From a virus, in the IMG/VR virus record IMGVR_UViG_3300027850_000003, positions 62,001 through 126,000 of that record: a stretch of 64,000 bases of DNA; one strand, 5' to 3'. Shown piece by piece: positions 8,885 to 17,178 of the stretch (positions are counted from its first letter, which is position 1; each line of letters opens with the position of its first letter). The notes under the pieces are model-generated. The model searched no databases and was not told the DNA's origin. It saw only the letters and a list, made by a program, of their open reading frames with translations. The translations under genes and the position numbers were made by a program.

Positions 8885-9080
8885 AATCTATTAAATTGAG
8901 TAGACTATTAATATAAGCAAATTTACTAATAGTAATATCTCTTTTCCCATTTTCTATTTTGGAGATTTCTGCTTGAGTATATGAAAGTAATTTACCTAGT
9001 GCAAATTGAGATATATTGTTTTTACATCTATACTCCTTTAATTTATTTCCAAATCTTTTGTTAATACTTAAATAATCCAT
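8874..9080 (-). CDS. XRE-family (Cro/CI-type) transcription regulator
   Basis: Sixty-eight residues containing a helix-turn-helix at about residues 22-52 (ISQFALGKLLSYTQ followed by AEISKIENGKR), the XRE signature. There is no oligomerisation domain, so it is a minimal regulator. It is transcribed against the head operon and is divergent from the protease gene. A near-perfect palindrome lies one base upstream of its start codon, suggesting autoregulation and control of the capsid operon (inference). Confidence 0.85.
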   Translation of the reverse strand: MDYLSINKRFGNKLKEYRCKNNISQFALGKLLSYTQAEISKIENGKRDITISKFAYINSLLNLIDFNL

Positions 9081-9081
9081 T

Positions 9082-9096
9082 ATTCCCTATAGGAAT
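9082..9096. promoter_or_regulatory. Palindromic operator candidate between XRE gene and capsid operon
   Basis: The 15-base sequence ATTCCCTATAGGAAT has dyad symmetry, with arms ATTCC and GGAAT around CTATA. It begins one base from the XRE start codon in the 67-base region divergent with the protease gene. Size and position fit a dimeric XRE operator. Binding is inferred. Confidence 0.5.
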
Positions 9097-9147
9097 TACT
9101 AAACTCTAAAAATATACTAACATAAAAATAGGTGATATAAATTAGAT

Positions 9148-10449
9148 ATGACGATTATACATTTTAATACTCTTCCTACTCCATTACAAGAAGTAGAGAA
9201 TAGTGACCCAAATTCGTTAACTAAAGAAGGTTTAATATTTTACTCAACACTAGAGAACAGTCCTCACGTTGATAGTAGAAAAGTGTCTCATGACTTCTCT
9301 CCTGATAAAATTTACAGGTTAGTTGCTAATACTAATAAACATTTTGATATATCAGAAGTAGGTATTCCAGTATTAACTGAACATAAAAAAGATGTTAATA
9401 ATGTAGTAGGGTTTATTGAGTCCCCAGTAGAAGCTAGAATTATTGATGAAGTTTATACTAAAGGTAATCCTAAGTTAAAACATTTATTAGGAAGAGTCGG
9501 AGTATTCGTAAAAGATGTAGTTATCAAAACTCCTGAAATTATTGATAGAATGAAAAGAGGATTAGCTAAAACAGTAAGTGCTGGAATAGATTTAGATTCT
9601 TTCTCTATTAAAGAATTATCCTTAGTTGCTCTTCCTGCAATACCAAATGCTACTTTATTTAGCTATCATGGAAACAAATCAATTCCTAATATGAAAAAAG
9701 TAAAAAATAAAAATTTATTAGTAGCTAAAGGATATAATGAAAGTAATTATGCTCTATCTATTGATGAAGCTCTAAATGCTGCTCAAACAACAGAGCAACA
9801 ACGAGAAGAGGCTCAGAAAGTATTTGACGCTTTTCTTGAAGTGATTGAGGATGCTAATGAAATTGATGAAGAAGAGATGAGTTCAATGGGAATTCAAGAT
9901 CCTTCTGAAATTATTCAATCTGCTATTGATGATTTGAGTAGTAGATTAGGAGATATGTTTTTAGGAGGTATGGTTGACGATCAACAACAATATCCTCCTC
10001 AGCAACAGCCTCAATCTCAACCTCCAACTAGACCACCTGCTAGAGGTAAATTCAACTCTCCTAGTGATATAGCAATGTTTTACACTGGACAAGGCTACAC
10101 AGCAGAATTCGGTTATCGTCAAGCTATTACTGGGGCATTTAAACAGCTTCGTAATAGAAATCTAACTGGTCAATCTGTAGGTCAAATAGGAAGTAAGTTT
10201 GCTAGTAAAATAGGAAACGCTACTAGAGGTAAATTTGCAAGTATTGGTAGAGGGTTTACTAAAGCTAGTAGAGCTATTACTGGAGGGGCAAGAATAAAAG
10301 AATTAGCTCCTAAACTAACTAATAATCAAGTAAATAAACAAATGAATCAAGTTGATAAATTCGGTAGAGGAAGCACTAATCCAAAACCACTACCAAGACC
10401 TATGAATCCTGCACTTTCTAGACCTAACCGAAAACCTAAAGTAGTATAA
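9148..10449 (+). CDS. Prohead protease (HK97/U35 type) with C-terminal extension
   Basis: The first ~170 residues match the HK97-type prohead serine protease. His79 is in LTEHKKD, Ser144 is in KTVSAGID, and the conserved ELSLVALPAIPNA block is at 157-169. It would process scaffold and head proteins during capsid maturation. The other 260 residues include an acidic helical part (200-275), a Gln/Pro-rich linker (QQQYPPQQQPQSQ) and a basic glycine-rich tail. The extension may act as a built-in scaffold, as in other protease-scaffold fusions (inference). It also contains GYTAEFG, a possible self-cleavage site. Confidence 0.85.
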   Translation: MTIIHFNTLPTPLQEVENSDPNSLTKEGLIFYSTLENSPHVDSRKVSHDFSPDKIYRLVANTNKHFDISEVGIPVLTEHKKDVNNVVGFIESPVEARIIDEVYTKGNPKLKHLLGRVGVFVKDVVIKTPEIIDRMKRGLAKTVSAGIDLDSFSIKELSLVALPAIPNATLFSYHGNKSIPNMKKVKNKNLLVAKGYNESNYALSIDEALNAAQTTEQQREEAQKVFDAFLEVIEDANEIDEEEMSSMGIQDPSEIIQSAIDDLSSRLGDMFLGGMVDDQQQYPPQQQPQSQPPTRPPARGKFNSPSDIAMFYTGQGYTAEFGYRQAITGAFKQLRNRNLTGQSVGQIGSKFASKIGNATRGKFASIGRGFTKASRAITGGARIKELAPKLTNNQVNKQMNQVDKFGRGSTNPKPLPRPMNPALSRPNRKPKVV

Positions 10450-10474
10450 AACTATAATATAAAAAATAACAATT

Positions 10475-11083
10475 ATGAAATTCATGAATTCTAACTACGG
10501 CAATGACGGATACAATTACGCTAATTTTCAAAGAGTTTCCGCTGGGCAAGCTGCTAGAAAAGTTGTAAAGGAAAGAAAAACTGTAGAGAGGGGATTAGAG
10601 ATGAAAAAATCTGGTCAGATTGCTACTCCTGGGTCATCCTTCAACTCTAAAAATCCTGCTATGGGTAGAGGAGATTTTGCTCCTAGTGCGTTCCCTAATG
10701 AAGTTGGCCCTCAACCTCTTTATGGCCCTCGCGCTCAAAGTAAAGCATTAAAAGGTACTTTATCTAGGCCTCAGATAAGAGAGCCGGGTGTAGGAAGAAA
10801 TGTTAGGTCTACTGCTGCTGGAGCAAATCAAAGAGCTAGAGACACTTTTAAAACACAGGGGAAAGCTGGAAAAAAAGTTAAATCTGCAATTGCTGGAGCT
10901 AAACAATCTGGTAGAGATGCAGTTTATGCTGGTAAAAAAGGTCTTAAAGCAGCCGGACGTTTTGCTATGAGAAATAAGGTAGGAGTAGGTCTAGCTGCTG
11001 CTGGTGCTTTGGGAGCGGTTGGGTATGGTGTCTACCGTAAGACTCGCTCAGATAAAGGTAGAAAACGTGGAAGCAATGATTAA
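10475..11083 (+). CDS. Basic small head-region protein with membrane segment and RSDKGRKR tail
   Basis: A 202-residue protein, very basic and rich in Gly, Ala and Arg. It starts with an Asn/Tyr-rich stretch ending YANF. Near residues 168-185 is a glycine-alanine hydrophobic segment (VGVGLAAAGALGAVGYGV), followed at once by RKTRSDKGRKRGSND at the C-terminus. The last motif recurs in two other small proteins of the window. No enzymatic domain. The position between protease and scaffold suggests a capsid-internal, DNA-associated or ejected protein (inference). Confidence 0.65.
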   Translation: MKFMNSNYGNDGYNYANFQRVSAGQAARKVVKERKTVERGLEMKKSGQIATPGSSFNSKNPAMGRGDFAPSAFPNEVGPQPLYGPRAQSKALKGTLSRPQIREPGVGRNVRSTAAGANQRARDTFKTQGKAGKKVKSAIAGAKQSGRDAVYAGKKGLKAAGRFAMRNKVGVGLAAAGALGAVGYGVYRKTRSDKGRKRGSND

Positions 11084-11303
11084 GCCAAAACTATTAAATT
11101 TAGCTCGTGGGGCTGCTGCTGGGTCTGCTTTAGGTTATGGTGCAAGCTATTTAGCTGGAGAACCGGATGTAAAAGTTCCTGTTCTTTCTAAAGGAAAATT
11201 AAAAAAGAATCCTAGTAAAAAAGGTATGACAGTACAAAGAGCAGCTATTTTAGCAGGACTTGGGGCTGGTGGAGCTTATGGACTACTTAAAAAGGTAAAG
11301 TAA
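11076..11303 (+). CDS. Small basic glycine-rich membrane protein (75 aa)
   Basis: The start at 11076 is chosen because it overlaps the previous stop by 8 bases, typical of coupling here. The frame is open further upstream but lies inside the preceding gene. Two glycine/alanine-rich hydrophobic stretches (GAAAGSALGYGASYLAG and ILAGLGAGGAYGLL) are separated by a lysine-rich loop. It may form a two-pass membrane hairpin. No family recognised. Its stop overlaps the next start as TAATG. Confidence 0.6.
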   Translation: MIKPKLLNLARGAAAGSALGYGASYLAGEPDVKVPVLSKGKLKKNPSKKGMTVQRAAILAGLGAGGAYGLLKKVK

Positions 11304-12334
11304 TGACTACAATTAAACAACTTGAAAGAGAGTACACCGAACTTTACAGTGATACTGTTGAATCTTTAGAACAAGCTTATGAATCTCAAGAAATAGATGA
11401 AGAAGAATTTATTTCTCTTAAGACTCAAACTTTAGCTGAACTAGAAGAAGCATTAGCAGAACTTAGAGGACTAACTCTAGAAGATTTAGAAAACTATAAT
11501 GAAGATGATACAGAAGAATATTCTATGAATAATAACTACGCAAATTTTAGTACGGCAAGCACATATTTAGTTCCAGCAGTTATGGGTCTAATTGATAGTC
11601 ATTATGAAGATCGAGATGAGGCTTTTTATGACATTATGGATTCTACTGGGATTGATGAAGAAGACTTAGAAGGGTTCTTGACTGGTCAACTTGAAGCTAC
11701 TCCTGACTTCATTGATATCTTAAGTGGAATGTTTGAGGAAACCGCCACAGATATCGACTCTGCTCTTGGTCTTCAAATGATGGGAGCTTTGGATCGTGGG
11801 GATACTACAGAAGAAGAACTGGAAGAATCTGATTACGAAGATGACGAGGATGAGGATGATGAGTATTATTATGAGGATGATGTTGAGGAAGAAAGTGATG
11901 AAGTAGACGCTGAAGCTGTTTACTCTTATATCGATCCTCGTGTTCAAGAGTTAGAGTCTAAGATGGCCGACTTTGAACTAAGTAATGAACTTAAAGAACG
12001 TCTTTCTACTATCTCTGACTATGCTCGTCAAGGGATTGATGAACGTTGGTTATCTAAAGCTCAATACGACTTACTGATTGGCTCCTTCAACCGAGATGAG
12101 GATAGAGTAGCTGCATTCTCTCAAACCGCAGAAGCTAATAACGTAGACCTTTCTACTCAACTTTATGCTATTCAATTTGCTCTTAAAGCTGCTGAAAAAT
12201 GTGGAGATCCTAGAATCAACTTTGGCTCTTATATTAATGAAGCTGAATTTTCAGTTAATAGTGAAGAAGAAGAATTAGCAAAGCTTCAAGTAGAAAAGAT
12301 GATTGAAAATCGTTTGTTGTTCAAAAAATACTAA
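11303..12334 (+). CDS. Acidic protein, capsid scaffold candidate
   Basis: The 343-residue protein is very acidic, with a Glu/Asp/Tyr run around residues 170-205, and is mostly helical. Position between protease and decoration/major capsid genes, acidity and helical content fit a scaffold. No sequence family is recognised, so this is inference. An in-frame ATG at residue 75 starts MNNNYANFS, echoing the N-terminus of the 10475 protein, and could be an internal start. Near the C-terminus INEAEFSVNS could be a protease site. Confidence 0.55.
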   Translation: MTTIKQLEREYTELYSDTVESLEQAYESQEIDEEEFISLKTQTLAELEEALAELRGLTLEDLENYNEDDTEEYSMNNNYANFSTASTYLVPAVMGLIDSHYEDRDEAFYDIMDSTGIDEEDLEGFLTGQLEATPDFIDILSGMFEETATDIDSALGLQMMGALDRGDTTEEELEESDYEDDEDEDDEYYYEDDVEEESDEVDAEAVYSYIDPRVQELESKMADFELSNELKERLSTISDYARQGIDERWLSKAQYDLLIGSFNRDEDRVAAFSQTAEANNVDLSTQLYAIQFALKAAEKCGDPRINFGSYINEAEFSVNSEEEELAKLQVEKMIENRLLFKKY

Positions 12335-12344
12335 AGAATAAATT

Positions 12345-13181
12345 ATGTTTGCAAGATACGGGTCAACTAACTCAGAAAAAGCTATTATTGCTTTCCCAAG
12401 AAATGTCAGAGTTCCTTACCATGTTGCAATGACTGGTAGCCATATTTCCCCCAATAAAGAAGGTAGAAAAGCTCTAGAAGAAGGTCACTTTGTTTCTAAG
12501 AAGAATGGAGTTCATCGGTTTCTCCCTCGTTCAAGAGTTACTACTGTTCCTAGTGGAAGTCGATTTAAAGTAAAGAATCCCTATGTCTTTGTTCAAGGGG
12601 ATGTACTTCAAATTACTCAACCAGTAGCAGTTCTAGCAGTTACTGGGACAACAGCAGCAGGTATTACTATCAATGAGACGAGAACATTTAACTATACTCC
12701 TGTAGGGGCAGCTAATGCAACTGAAGCAGCTACTATGATTGCTACATATTTTAACTCTCTACCTGATATTAGTAGCACATTAGAACTTATTTCTATGGGG
12801 GCAAATATTTATTTTTATTCCCCAGTAAGTATGAGACCTGTAACTTTTACTCCTAGTGGAAGTCTTGGCACTACTGTAACTACTACTGTTCTTACTACTA
12901 CTCCTATTGGAACTCTTCAAGCTATTGATTTAGTAACTGAAGAACTTATCTTAGGAGCTGCTGTTGCTGGTACTCTTCCTGTTGGTTCAGTAGTAGGAGT
13001 TTCACAAGACGAAGTGTTAGGTATTTTCTCTCACTCAGTAGATTATACTTCTGGTGGGATTACTGGTAACACTATTGGAGTAATTGATGAGGCTAAAGTT
13101 TATAAACTTCACCTACCTCACTGGGATAACTCTCTTACTTATGAATGTCCTAGACTTCATATTAGAGAAGTGTGGTCTTAA
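12345..13181 (+). CDS. Capsid decoration-like or structural head protein
   Basis: A 278-residue, Thr/Gly/Val-rich, beta-predicted protein. It lies directly before the major capsid gene, the position of lambda gpD-type stabilisation proteins. The N-terminal part includes RVPYHVAMTGSH; the middle is low-complexity Thr/Ala. No specific family motif could be confirmed. It is followed by a 34-base A/T-only spacer before the capsid gene. Confidence 0.5.
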   Translation: MFARYGSTNSEKAIIAFPRNVRVPYHVAMTGSHISPNKEGRKALEEGHFVSKKNGVHRFLPRSRVTTVPSGSRFKVKNPYVFVQGDVLQITQPVAVLAVTGTTAAGITINETRTFNYTPVGAANATEAATMIATYFNSLPDISSTLELISMGANIYFYSPVSMRPVTFTPSGSLGTTVTTTVLTTTPIGTLQAIDLVTEELILGAAVAGTLPVGSVVGVSQDEVLGIFSHSVDYTSGGITGNTIGVIDEAKVYKLHLPHWDNSLTYECPRLHIREVWS

Positions 13182-13215
13182 TAATAAATAATAAAAAGAT
13201 AAATAATAAAAATAT

Positions 13216-14382
13216 ATGGCATACGTTGCAAGTTTTTTCTCTGAGAGGTTCGTCGCCAAGCAGGTAATGGCTATGGTTGATGAAACTGAACATCAGTTAC
13301 TTAAAAGAGGTAAACTGATTGATAAATATTTTCCTACTCAAATGTTTGATGGAAGAGATTTTGTTGGTCTACTAACTAAGAGAGTCGCCCCTGCTGCATC
13401 TATTGTCGCTTATGGTGCTGAAATTCCATTGGTAAGCTTTGGTGGAGTTGAACGAATGGCTGCTACGTTATTCAAGCTAGGTACTTCACGTCTATATGAT
13501 GAAGAAACTCAGTGGAAAATGATGGAAGCACAGAACTTAGCTATCACTAAAGGTATTAAAGTTCAAAAAGTTTATAATCCTGATGGTACTGTTACTCCTG
13601 GTTCAAGTTCAGATTTAGCTACTATTCTATTTGGTCAAGTTAATGATCTTTTAAGAGGTATTACTGATAGAATGGATCACTTGAAATGGCAAGTGGCTCA
13701 AACTGGTGCAGTAGATATGACTGACCCAATTACAGGTATTCCTTTATCTCTTGATTTTAAGAAGGCTGGAGTTAACTATAATCATTTCCCTACCCCTCTT
13801 ACTCTAACTGGTAATACTGTAACTCCTACTTTGAATAAGTGGAGTGATTATGTAAATGCTCAGGCTCTTCAAAATCTCTCTGATGCCTGTGATACTTACT
13901 ACGATACTAATGGTTATATGCCAGACAAGATTGTAATGAGTCGTAAGTTATGGAAAGATTTCTTACAACAAAGAAGCACTCGTGATGCAGCTAGGCAAAT
14001 GTCTACTGTTGAACTAGGTCTAGTATCTCCTGATATGGGAAGAAAACTACTAGCTATGAGAGACTTACCAGACGTGGAAGTATTTGAAGAAAAGTATCAA
14101 GAACAATTAGCTGATGGTTCAATTGTAGATGTTAACTTCTTGAATAATAATCGTTTTGTATTCCTTAAAGAAGATATGGGGATTAGTGCAATCGGCCCTA
14201 CTCTTGAATCTGTTCCTACTATTATTGGAGGTGGTGATGTTCCTATTGAGCCTAAGTCAGGTATTTATGTAACTACTTATGAGCAAAATAAACATCCTAA
14301 GCAAGACGTATCTATGGCAACTGCAACTTTTCTTCCTATCGTAATGAATCCTAAGCAATTATATTCTCAACAGGTTAAGTAA
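13216..14382 (+). CDS. Major capsid protein (lambda gpE-like)
   Basis: The 388-residue protein resembles the phage major capsid protein E family. It has an N-terminal helix, a DETEHQLLKRGKLID region, and a central strand region with LPDVEVFEEKY. The conserved C-terminal FLPIVMNPKQ segment follows. It would form the icosahedral shell with an HK97 fold. The leader is unusual: 34 bases of only A, T and one G, with no Shine-Dalgarno, although this should be the most expressed protein. The stop overlaps the next start (TAATG). Confidence 0.85.
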   Translation: MAYVASFFSERFVAKQVMAMVDETEHQLLKRGKLIDKYFPTQMFDGRDFVGLLTKRVAPAASIVAYGAEIPLVSFGGVERMAATLFKLGTSRLYDEETQWKMMEAQNLAITKGIKVQKVYNPDGTVTPGSSSDLATILFGQVNDLLRGITDRMDHLKWQVAQTGAVDMTDPITGIPLSLDFKKAGVNYNHFPTPLTLTGNTVTPTLNKWSDYVNAQALQNLSDACDTYYDTNGYMPDKIVMSRKLWKDFLQQRSTRDAARQMSTVELGLVSPDMGRKLLAMRDLPDVEVFEEKYQEQLADGSIVDVNFLNNNRFVFLKEDMGISAIGPTLESVPTIIGGGDVPIEPKSGIYVTTYEQNKHPKQDVSMATATFLPIVMNPKQLYSQQVK

Positions 14383-14813
14383 TGAAAAAATATACCTTGC
14401 TGAAAAATATTGTTACTAAGGAGGGTAATATGATTTTTGCTCGTCAAGCTTTTTATATGGAAGGTGAAATTCCTAAAGAGTTTATTAATCCTCTAAACGT
14501 AATAGTAGTAGAAGATACACAAGCAGTTATTCATACACAAACTAATACTCCAGATGAAACACATTATTTAACTGGGAAGGATGTCACTACTCTTACTCCT
14601 AAGTTTTACGATCCTAGTAAAGTAGAGGTTATTGATAAGCTAAACATTAATTCTATGTCTTTAGACCAATTGAAAGTTCTTAAAGGAATTGGGGAGAAGA
14701 TTGCTACTCAGCTAATTACTAATAGACCTTACACTGATTTAACTGACCTAACTACTAAAGTTAAACCCTCTCCTGGTAAAAACTGGGAAGAATTCAATTT
14801 CATGTTCTCTTAA
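14382..14813 (+). CDS. Head protein with C-terminal helix-hairpin-helix domain
   Basis: A 143-residue protein coupled to the capsid gene by TAATG. The first 60 residues are beta-like. Residues 88-123 (LNINSMSLDQLKVLKGIGEK and following) form a ComEA-type helix-hairpin-helix with the GIG turn at 102-104, a motif that binds DNA backbone non-specifically. In this position the protein may be a head completion or connector protein that contacts the packaged DNA end (inference). A strong terminator follows. Confidence 0.65.
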   Translation: MKKYTLLKNIVTKEGNMIFARQAFYMEGEIPKEFINPLNVIVVEDTQAVIHTQTNTPDETHYLTGKDVTTLTPKFYDPSKVEVIDKLNINSMSLDQLKVLKGIGEKIATQLITNRPYTDLTDLTTKVKPSPGKNWEEFNFMFS

Positions 14814-14840
14814 AAATATCTCTAGTACAAAAGATAATAC

Positions 14841-14878
14841 TAGGTATAGTTTTACTAGAGAGCTATACCTATTTTTTT
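14841..14878 (+). terminator. Rho-independent terminator after capsid operon
   Basis: TAGGTATAG (14841-14849) pairs perfectly with CTATACCTA (14863-14871), followed by seven T residues. The T-run ends directly at the ATG of the next gene (14879), so it also forms that gene's leader. It separates the capsid block from the neck block. Confidence 0.85.
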
Positions 14879-15304
14879 ATGATAATACAACATAAAGTTA
14901 CAACTCTCCAAGTAGTTAGAGATAGTTATAAAGAAAAACCCCAGATATATCTTAAGGAATCTAAACATTCTATAAGAGATACTATCCCAGTAATAGTAGA
15001 TATAACTTCATCTACTCCTATCACTATTAATAATATTGGATTGACGTTTAGGATATATCACCAATTAACAGGCTTAATACTTCAACAATATAATACTGAT
15101 AGTTTTATATTTCCTATAGTAGAAGTCAATAAAATACAGGCTATCTTATACGTTAATGGAAGTGATATACCTAACTTCTATGCCTCTAAGCTTTTAGAAT
15201 TTCCAAATAAAACTCATAAGCTTAACTATGAAATGATTATATCCGCTAATACTACTCGAAATATTTCTAAATTTACTGATAACGGAGAATTCTATGTCTA
15301 TTAA
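14879..15304 (+). CDS. Hypothetical structural protein (141 aa)
   Basis: Beta-predicted 141-residue protein, no recognised family. It opens the neck region, starts at the end of the terminator T-run, and overlaps the next gene by 11 bases. Probably a virion or connector protein by position only. Confidence 0.5.
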   Translation: MIIQHKVTTLQVVRDSYKEKPQIYLKESKHSIRDTIPVIVDITSSTPITINNIGLTFRIYHQLTGLILQQYNTDSFIFPIVEVNKIQAILYVNGSDIPNFYASKLLEFPNKTHKLNYEMIISANTTRNISKFTDNGEFYVY

Positions 15305-15695
15305 AGTTAATACATATCGAGAATGGAAAGATAATAGACTATCAGGTTCTATTGTTCCTAGAAAAGATGATTTACCTTTAGGGGTTAGTTTAGAGTCTAT
15401 AGATAATCCCTCTCTCTTAGGAGTTGGAGTATCTGTTAATTTTATAGTATTTACTAACACTTCTACTACTAATTTCTCAGTAGGGAATTACGGAACTCTT
15501 ACTGGTTTATCTCCTATTGTTACTGAACCTTCTAAAATTATCTTTAAAGGCTTAGTAGAGAAAGAACAATTACAAACTAGATTAGACCCAAATCTAGATT
15601 CTTCAGTATATTTCGTTACTAAAGCTGTATTTCCTGATACTGCTGAAGTTACTATTGATGAGGGCTATTTCACTTCTAAAGTTACTCTTATTTAA
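15294..15695 (+). CDS. Hypothetical beta-rich structural protein (133 aa)
   Basis: A 133-residue protein with alternating hydrophobic and Thr/Ser residues, predicted beta sandwich. No family recognised. It overlaps the upstream gene and is followed 8 bases later by the small basic membrane protein gene. It could be a neck or decoration protein. Confidence 0.5.
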   Translation: MSIKVNTYREWKDNRLSGSIVPRKDDLPLGVSLESIDNPSLLGVGVSVNFIVFTNTSTTNFSVGNYGTLTGLSPIVTEPSKIIFKGLVEKEQLQTRLDPNLDSSVYFVTKAVFPDTAEVTIDEGYFTSKVTLI

Positions 15696-15703
15696 TTAAA
15701 AAT

Positions 15704-16120
15704 ATGAGAGATATTACCTTTATGGGTTCTACTAATAATATTGAATTTAATAGAAAACGTGGCTCTAAGGATAAAAAGAAAAGAAAAAGAAAAGTCATTA
15801 ATAACAGGCCAAGTGCAGATGGTCAAGCTCCTCTTAATGAAATCGGTCAACAAAGAACTGGGTATAAATATTATCGTAAACGTAGAGCTTTAAGGTTTAT
15901 TGGGCAATTAGCAGTAGCGGGAGGAGTAGTAGGAGCAGCTTTATCTGTTCCATCAGCAGTAGTTCTTCAAAATCCTAAAGCTATGTTAGTGGGAGCAGGA
16001 CTAGGGGCAGTAGGTTTAGGAGGTATTAGCTATTTAGAACACGCTAATAATAAATATAGTCCTTTCTATAGAAAGAAATTACCAGTCATAGTAGACTCTA
16101 GTAAATATAAAGTAAAATAA
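15704..16120 (+). CDS. Basic protein with GSKDKKKRKRK motif and glycine-rich membrane segments
   Basis: The N-terminus (ITFMGSTNNIEFNRKRG followed by SKDKKKRKRK) has a short beta-like stretch and then a lysine/arginine block almost identical to that of the 1048 protein. Residues about 67-85 and 93-110 are glycine/alanine-rich hydrophobic segments. It belongs to the group of basic, membrane-capable small proteins scattered in the head and neck region. No enzymatic domain. Role in capsid DNA binding or ejection is inference. Confidence 0.6.
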   Translation: MRDITFMGSTNNIEFNRKRGSKDKKKRKRKVINNRPSADGQAPLNEIGQQRTGYKYYRKRRALRFIGQLAVAGGVVGAALSVPSAVVLQNPKAMLVGAGLGAVGLGGISYLEHANNKYSPFYRKKLPVIVDSSKYKVK

Positions 16121-16121
16121 A

Positions 16122-16889
16122 ATGTCAAGATTAAAAATTATTAATAAAACTCCACTAAAGAGTAGAGCAATTCCGTTTATTGAGCTAAATCCTAATTATT
16201 TCTATTGGTTAGATATTGGTACTGAAATAGTAGTAGATATCTTAAGAGAAAAAGATAAGCACTTAGAGGTTAAATTACTTACATCTAATCTTAAAAATTT
16301 ACCAGTAGGAGTTAAAGTCTGGTATATTTACAAAGAACACGTCCAAGTAACCGAAGAACCAGGTAATACTAAGACCAGTAAAAATACTCTTAAGACTGAC
16401 TATTACTACCAGTTATATAACAAGTATCATCCTTATACTTCTTGTTTCCTTAGTTGTGTAGCAATGCTCCTATCTTTCCATAAGGTTAAAGTAACCCCTG
16501 ATGAACTATATAACAAATGTTTAGATTTAGGTTACAATAGATTTTCTCATCAAGATATTTCTGCAATATTAAGAAGTTACGGAGTTAAATATACTTCTAA
16601 AACTAATGGAACTTTTAAAGAGATAAAAGAGACTCTTAAGACTTCCCCTGTTATTCTTGGGACATATCTTACTGAAGGGACTCATATTGTACTATTAGTA
16701 GGATTTGATGATCAAGCTTATGATGGAAGAGGAGCTTTTATAGTTAATGACCCTTATGGAGAATTTACTCATAATGGTTATATTCATACTAATATAGCTG
16801 GTAACGAGACTCTTTACAGTTACTCTTTAATTAAACAAGTAGGCGCTCCAGAAGGTGAAGGAAATTACTGGATTCACGTTCCACAATAA
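16122..16889 (+). CDS. C39-like cysteine peptidase
   Basis: The 255-residue protein has an SH3-like N-terminal part (about residues 25-76) and a papain-fold C39-like domain from about residue 95. The catalytic Cys is probably Cys108 (TSCFLSCVAML), with His188 (GTHIVLLVGFDD) and Asp210 (VNDPYG). C39-like enzymes cleave peptides. In a phage, roles include peptidoglycan stem-peptide cleavage or virion protein processing. There is no ABC transporter or peptide leader nearby, which argues against a bacteriocin role. The next gene is holin-like, so a lysis pair is possible. Confidence 0.75.
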   Translation: MSRLKIINKTPLKSRAIPFIELNPNYFYWLDIGTEIVVDILREKDKHLEVKLLTSNLKNLPVGVKVWYIYKEHVQVTEEPGNTKTSKNTLKTDYYYQLYNKYHPYTSCFLSCVAMLLSFHKVKVTPDELYNKCLDLGYNRFSHQDISAILRSYGVKYTSKTNGTFKEIKETLKTSPVILGTYLTEGTHIVLLVGFDDQAYDGRGAFIVNDPYGEFTHNGYIHTNIAGNETLYSYSLIKQVGAPEGEGNYWIHVPQ

Positions 16890-16893
16890 AAAT

Positions 16894-17172
16894 ATGAAAA
16901 ATAAAATGAAACGCTCACTATATTTCACCAAGACTTTTTTCTTTTCTCTACTACTCTATTTCTCAGTAGTCTATTCTCCTCTAGTTAATTATATATATGA
17001 TAAAGAACTAACTAAGGAGGATTTCACTGCATTATTAATAGGTACTTTTAGTTTCTTAGGAGTAAGTCAAGGTCGTATGAGGGTCAACGATGATATTAGA
17101 AAGAGTGCAGAATCAGGAGTTGCTACCGGACTCTTAACCTCTAAAGTAATTCCTAGTAAACCTGAAAGGTAA
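16894..17172 (+). CDS. Holin-like small membrane protein (92 aa)
   Basis: The start at 16894 (MKNKMKRSLYF) is preferred to an upstream GTG inside the peptidase gene. A basic N-terminus is followed by one transmembrane segment (TFFFSLLLYFSVVYSPLVNYIY) and a second moderately hydrophobic stretch (FTALLIGTFSFLGVSQG). The C-tail is basic. Size and topology fit a two-segment holin, and it lies 4 bases after the C39-like peptidase. It could equally be a virion membrane protein, because the pair is inside the neck operon. Confidence 0.45.
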   Translation: MKNKMKRSLYFTKTFFFSLLLYFSVVYSPLVNYIYDKELTKEDFTALLIGTFSFLGVSQGRMRVNDDIRKSAESGVATGLLTSKVIPSKPER

Positions 17173-17178
17173 TATGAA

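Noticed and set aside
11720-11947. Hydrophobic minus-strand frame inside the scaffold candidate
   Set aside because: It is the antisense of the Asp/Glu-rich run, which automatically reads as Ile/Leu/Phe/Val-rich.
16122-16889. Bacteriocin-type C39 processing system
   Set aside because: No ABC transporter and no double-glycine leader peptide gene nearby; it is in a virion operon.
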